Shown here piece after piece: positions 5,971 to 6,989 of a stretch of DNA of 6,989 bases. Location of the stretch: the NCBI GenBank assembly GCA_934526065.1, contig CAKSZX010000015.1:1-6989 (forward strand), given 5' to 3'. Each line of letters starts with the position of its first letter. Position 1 is the first letter of the stretch. The notes below the pieces were generated by a model. The model searched no databases. It saw only the letters and a list, made by a program, of their open reading frames with translations, and was not told the DNA's origin. This DNA comes from an uncultured Oscillospiraceae bacterium (GTDB taxonomy: Bacteria > Bacillota > Clostridia > Oscillospirales > Ruminococcaceae). The translations under genes were made by a program, and so were the position numbers.

Positions 5971-6059
5971 CAAAACAGCAAATCAGACGAACCGCAAACC
6001 TGCCCTCCTTGAGCAAGGGAGGGTGGTGTGAGCGTTTAGCGAACACCGAGAGGGTTGTC
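5971..6059 (+). repeat. Double-hairpin repeat unit, subtype B (copy B1)
   Basis: The leader (5971-5998) ends ACCGCAAACC. Stem 1 is CCCTCCTT (6003-6010) with AAGGGAGGG (6015-6023) and one bulged G. Stem 2 is GGTGT (6025-6029) with ACACC (6043-6047), holding a smaller CG/CG pairing inside. The tail is GAGAGGGTTGTC. Stem 1 matches copy B2 base for base, while stem 2 is unrelated in sequence, so the second hairpin can be swapped or replaced. Confidence 0.75.
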
Positions 6060-6062
6060 AAT

Positions 6063-6106
6063 GTGCAAACCTGCGGTTTGCATAGGCGTTCAATGAACGC
6101 CCCTAC
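6063..6106 (-). repeat. GTAGGGGCG-type hairpin repeat, reverse copy 1
   Basis: Two adjoining hairpins: GCAAACC (6065-6071) with GGTTTGC (6075-6081), and GGCGTTC (6085-6091) with GAACGCC (6095-6101), followed by CCTAC. Read on the minus strand the second hairpin begins GTAGGGGCG and has an ATT loop, the same start and loop as the forward copy at 6202-6223 but with different arms. Confidence 0.75.
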
Positions 6107-6201
6107 GATTTAACTTTATAATTACTGTTTATGACCGGCAAGGCACTTAATTTTTTTGAAGTATTATTCTGCAACCGACAACAGTAAATTACAAATAGCC
6201 C

Positions 6202-6223
6202 GTAGGGGCGACCATTGGTCGCC
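6202..6223 (+). repeat. GTAGGGGCG-type hairpin repeat, forward copy 1
   Basis: GTAGG followed by GGCGACC (6207-6213), loop ATT, GGTCGCC (6217-6223): a perfect 7-bp hairpin. It is identical to 6716-6737 and is in inverted orientation to 6063-6106. Confidence 0.8.
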
Positions 6224-6253
6224 TCTTTTTAAATTATTTAAACTTTTTTCCTC

Positions 6254-6300
6254 TATAAATCAACAACCCAAACAAACCGCAAAATCGGCTCTCTTTGATA
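6254..6300 (+). repeat. Truncated subtype A unit
   Basis: A complete leader (6254-6284) and the 5' arm GGCTCTCTTT (6287-6296) are present, but after GATA (6297-6300) the sequence switches to the leader of another A unit. The 3' arm, second hairpin and tail are missing. The junction coincides with the loop of stem 1. Confidence 0.7.
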
Positions 6301-6312
6301 CACTTGTTTAAT

Positions 6313-6393
6313 TGTAAATCAGCACTTCAAGCCAAACGAATTGCAAGGCTCTCTTTGGTAAAGAGAGCTGTCAGCGCAGCTGACTGAGAGATT
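6313..6393 (+). repeat. Double-hairpin repeat unit, subtype A (copy A2)
   Basis: Leader 6313-6346. Stem 1 is GCTCTCTTT (6348-6356) with AAAGAGAGC (6360-6368). Stem 2 is GTCAGC (6370-6375) with GCTGAC (6379-6384). The tail is TGAGAGATT. The leader resembles that of A1 on the far left of the window more than that of A3, so it is probably a transplanted segment. Confidence 0.85.
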
Positions 6394-6425
6394 AGTTAAG
6401 CATATCGTTTTATCTTATTTCCCGC

Positions 6426-6507
6426 TATAAATCAGCAAATTAAACAAACCGCAAACCTGCCCTCCTTGAGCAAGGGAGGGTGTCGGCGTAGCCGACGGGA
6501 GGGTTGT
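6426..6507 (+). repeat. Double-hairpin repeat unit, subtype B (copy B2)
   Basis: Leader 6426-6455. Stem 1 is CCCTCCTT with AAGGGAGGG (6460-6480). Stem 2 is GTCGGC (6482-6487) with GCCGAC (6491-6496), loop GTA. The tail GGGAGGGTTGT (6497-6507) repeats the 3' arm of stem 1 exactly (GGGAGGG). Confidence 0.85.
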
Positions 6508-6524
6508 AAAAAATAATTTTCTGC

Positions 6525-6610
6525 TACAAATCATAACTTCAACAAACAGCAAAACTTGTTCTCCCTATTAAGGGAGATGTCACGAGGTTTACGAGTGACA
6601 GATGGTTGTC
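6525..6610 (+). repeat. Double-hairpin repeat unit, subtype C
   Basis: Leader 6525-6554. Stem 1 is CTCCCT (6561-6566) with AGGGAG (6571-6576). Stem 2 is TGTCAC (6578-6583) with GTGACA (6595-6600). The tail is GATGGTTGTC. The layout is the same as A and B but both stems have a sequence of their own, and the tail is a poorer copy of the 3' arm. Confidence 0.75.
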
Positions 6611-6613
6611 AAT

Positions 6614-6657
6614 GTGCAAGCAGCAGGTTTGCATAGGCGTTCAATGAACGCCCCTAC
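6614..6657 (-). repeat. GTAGGGGCG-type hairpin repeat, reverse copy 2
   Basis: The second hairpin (6636-6652) is identical to that of 6063-6106, while the first has decayed: GCAAGC against GGTTTGC leaves only part of the stem. It follows the tail of the subtype C unit through the same joining word GGTTGTCAATGTGCAA as after unit B1. Confidence 0.7.
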
Positions 6658-6715
6658 AATGCTAATTTACAAATACATTTACTTGTAACAGACAAAAATA
6701 AATCACGGACACACC

Positions 6716-6737
6716 GTAGGGGCGACCATTGGTCGCC
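6716..6737 (+). repeat. GTAGGGGCG-type hairpin repeat, forward copy 2
   Basis: Identical over all 22 bases to the forward copy at 6202-6223: 7-bp arms GGCGACC and GGTCGCC with an ATT loop, preceded by GTAGG. Confidence 0.8.
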
Positions 6738-6768
6738 TAATTTCAAATTATTTAAACTGTTTTTCCTC

Positions 6769-6848
6769 TATAAACCAACAACCCAAACTAATCGCAAAAC
6801 CGGCTCTCTTTGGTAAAGAGAGCTGTCAGCGTAGCTGACTGAGAGATT
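6769..6848 (+). repeat. Double-hairpin repeat unit, subtype A (copy A3)
   Basis: Leader 6769-6799, then the A-type core (6802-6848), which differs from that of A2 by one base in the loop of stem 2 (GTA against GCA). It is the uninterrupted counterpart of the broken unit at 6254-6300 joined to A2. Confidence 0.85.
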
Positions 6849-6880
6849 GAATAAGCAAATTGTTTTATCATATTTTCCGC

Positions 6881-6980
6881 TATAAAATGCCAACTCAAAC
6901 AAACTGCAAACCTGCCCTCCTTGTACCCACAGGGCATAACATGTAAGGGAGGGTGTCGGCAAAGCCGACAGGAGGGTTGT
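6881..6980 (+). repeat. Double-hairpin repeat unit, subtype B with extended loop (copy B3)
   Basis: Leader 6881-6910. Stem 1 is CCCTCCTT (6915-6922) with AAGGGAGGG (6945-6953), but the loop is 22 bases (6923-6944) against 4 in B1 and B2 and contains CCC-ACA-GGG. Stem 2 is GTCGGC (6955-6960) with GCCGAC (6964-6969), loop AAA. The tail is AGGAGGGTTGT. Confidence 0.8.
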
Positions 6981-6989
6981 CAAAAACGA

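Larger units (their letters stand above)
6053..6980. repeat. Two diverged tandem copies of an ordered repeat cluster
   Basis: The same order of elements occurs twice: convergent GTAGGGGCG hairpins, then a subtype A unit, then a subtype B unit, at 6053-6507 and at 6603-6980. Unique-looking connecting DNA is also shared, such as AAATTATTTAAACT before the A unit and TTTTATC between the A and B units, so this is a duplication and not independent insertion. Copy 1 has 60 extra bases (6301-6360), and the spacer between the two GTAGGGGCG hairpins is longer (95 against 58 bases). A subtype C unit (6525-6610) lies at the junction. Confidence 0.75.

Noticed and set aside
226..6393. Composite transposon or integrative element
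   Set aside because: No transposase or recombinase gene, no clear target duplication and no attachment site is seen; inverted repeats alone are not sufficient.
5971..6980. CRISPR array
   Set aside because: The repeats are 80-100 bp composite hairpin units of several sequence types with irregular spacing, not short uniform repeats with uniform spacers.
6768..6983. 71-codon minus-strand open frame
   Set aside because: It is composed entirely of hairpin repeat units A3 and B3 read antisense.

Overview
The window looks like a chromosomal segment of a low-to-mid GC anaerobic Firmicute, most likely of the class Clostridia. The reasons are AT-rich intergenic DNA, strong purine-rich ribosome binding sites, a near-consensus sigma-A promoter, a YfcC-type transporter paired with M20D amidohydrolases, and arrays of short hairpin repeats of a kind I associate with gut Clostridia. 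The taxonomic placement is inference. No rRNA, tRNA, CRISPR array or transposase gene was seen.

Layout: positions 1-412 hold no gene, only two short hairpin repeats (76-126 and 226-306) and the terminator of the minus-strand operon (359-395). Positions 413-3848 hold three genes read leftwards, in transcription order: an M20D amidohydrolase (3848 to 2556), a TetR-family regulator (2440 to 1835) and a second M20D amidohydrolase (1708 to 413), about 78% identical to the first by hand alignment. Positions 3849-4313 are a divergent control region with a TTGACA-N17-TATGAT promoter for the left operon, two related palindromes (TATCGAAC-NN-GTTCGATA type) that are good candidate TetR operators, a candidate rightward promoter, and a long stem-loop in the transporter leader. 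Positions 4314-5735 encode a 473-residue YfcC-family membrane transporter read rightwards, closed by a strong terminator at 5781-5825. Positions 5826-6989 hold no gene and are filled by a nested array of hairpin repeats.

How the genes work together (inference): the transporter brings an N-acylated or peptide-like amino acid conjugate into the cell, or exchanges it; the two cytosolic M20D enzymes hydrolyse the amide bond; and the TetR protein, encoded inside the same operon, senses substrate or product and controls both divergent transcripts from the palindromes. The real substrate cannot be read from the sequence.

The repeat array on the right is the least conventional part. About eight units of roughly 80-100 bp share a conserved AT/A-rich leader followed by two hairpins and a purine tail. 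The hairpin sequences differ between subfamilies but the layout is kept, and in most units the tail repeats the 3' arm of the first hairpin. A second family of short hairpins (GTAGGGGCG type) has compensatory arm changes around an unchanged loop. A set of both families is present as two diverged tandem copies. These look like non-autonomous, structure-selected repeats. Nothing in the window proves mobility or function.
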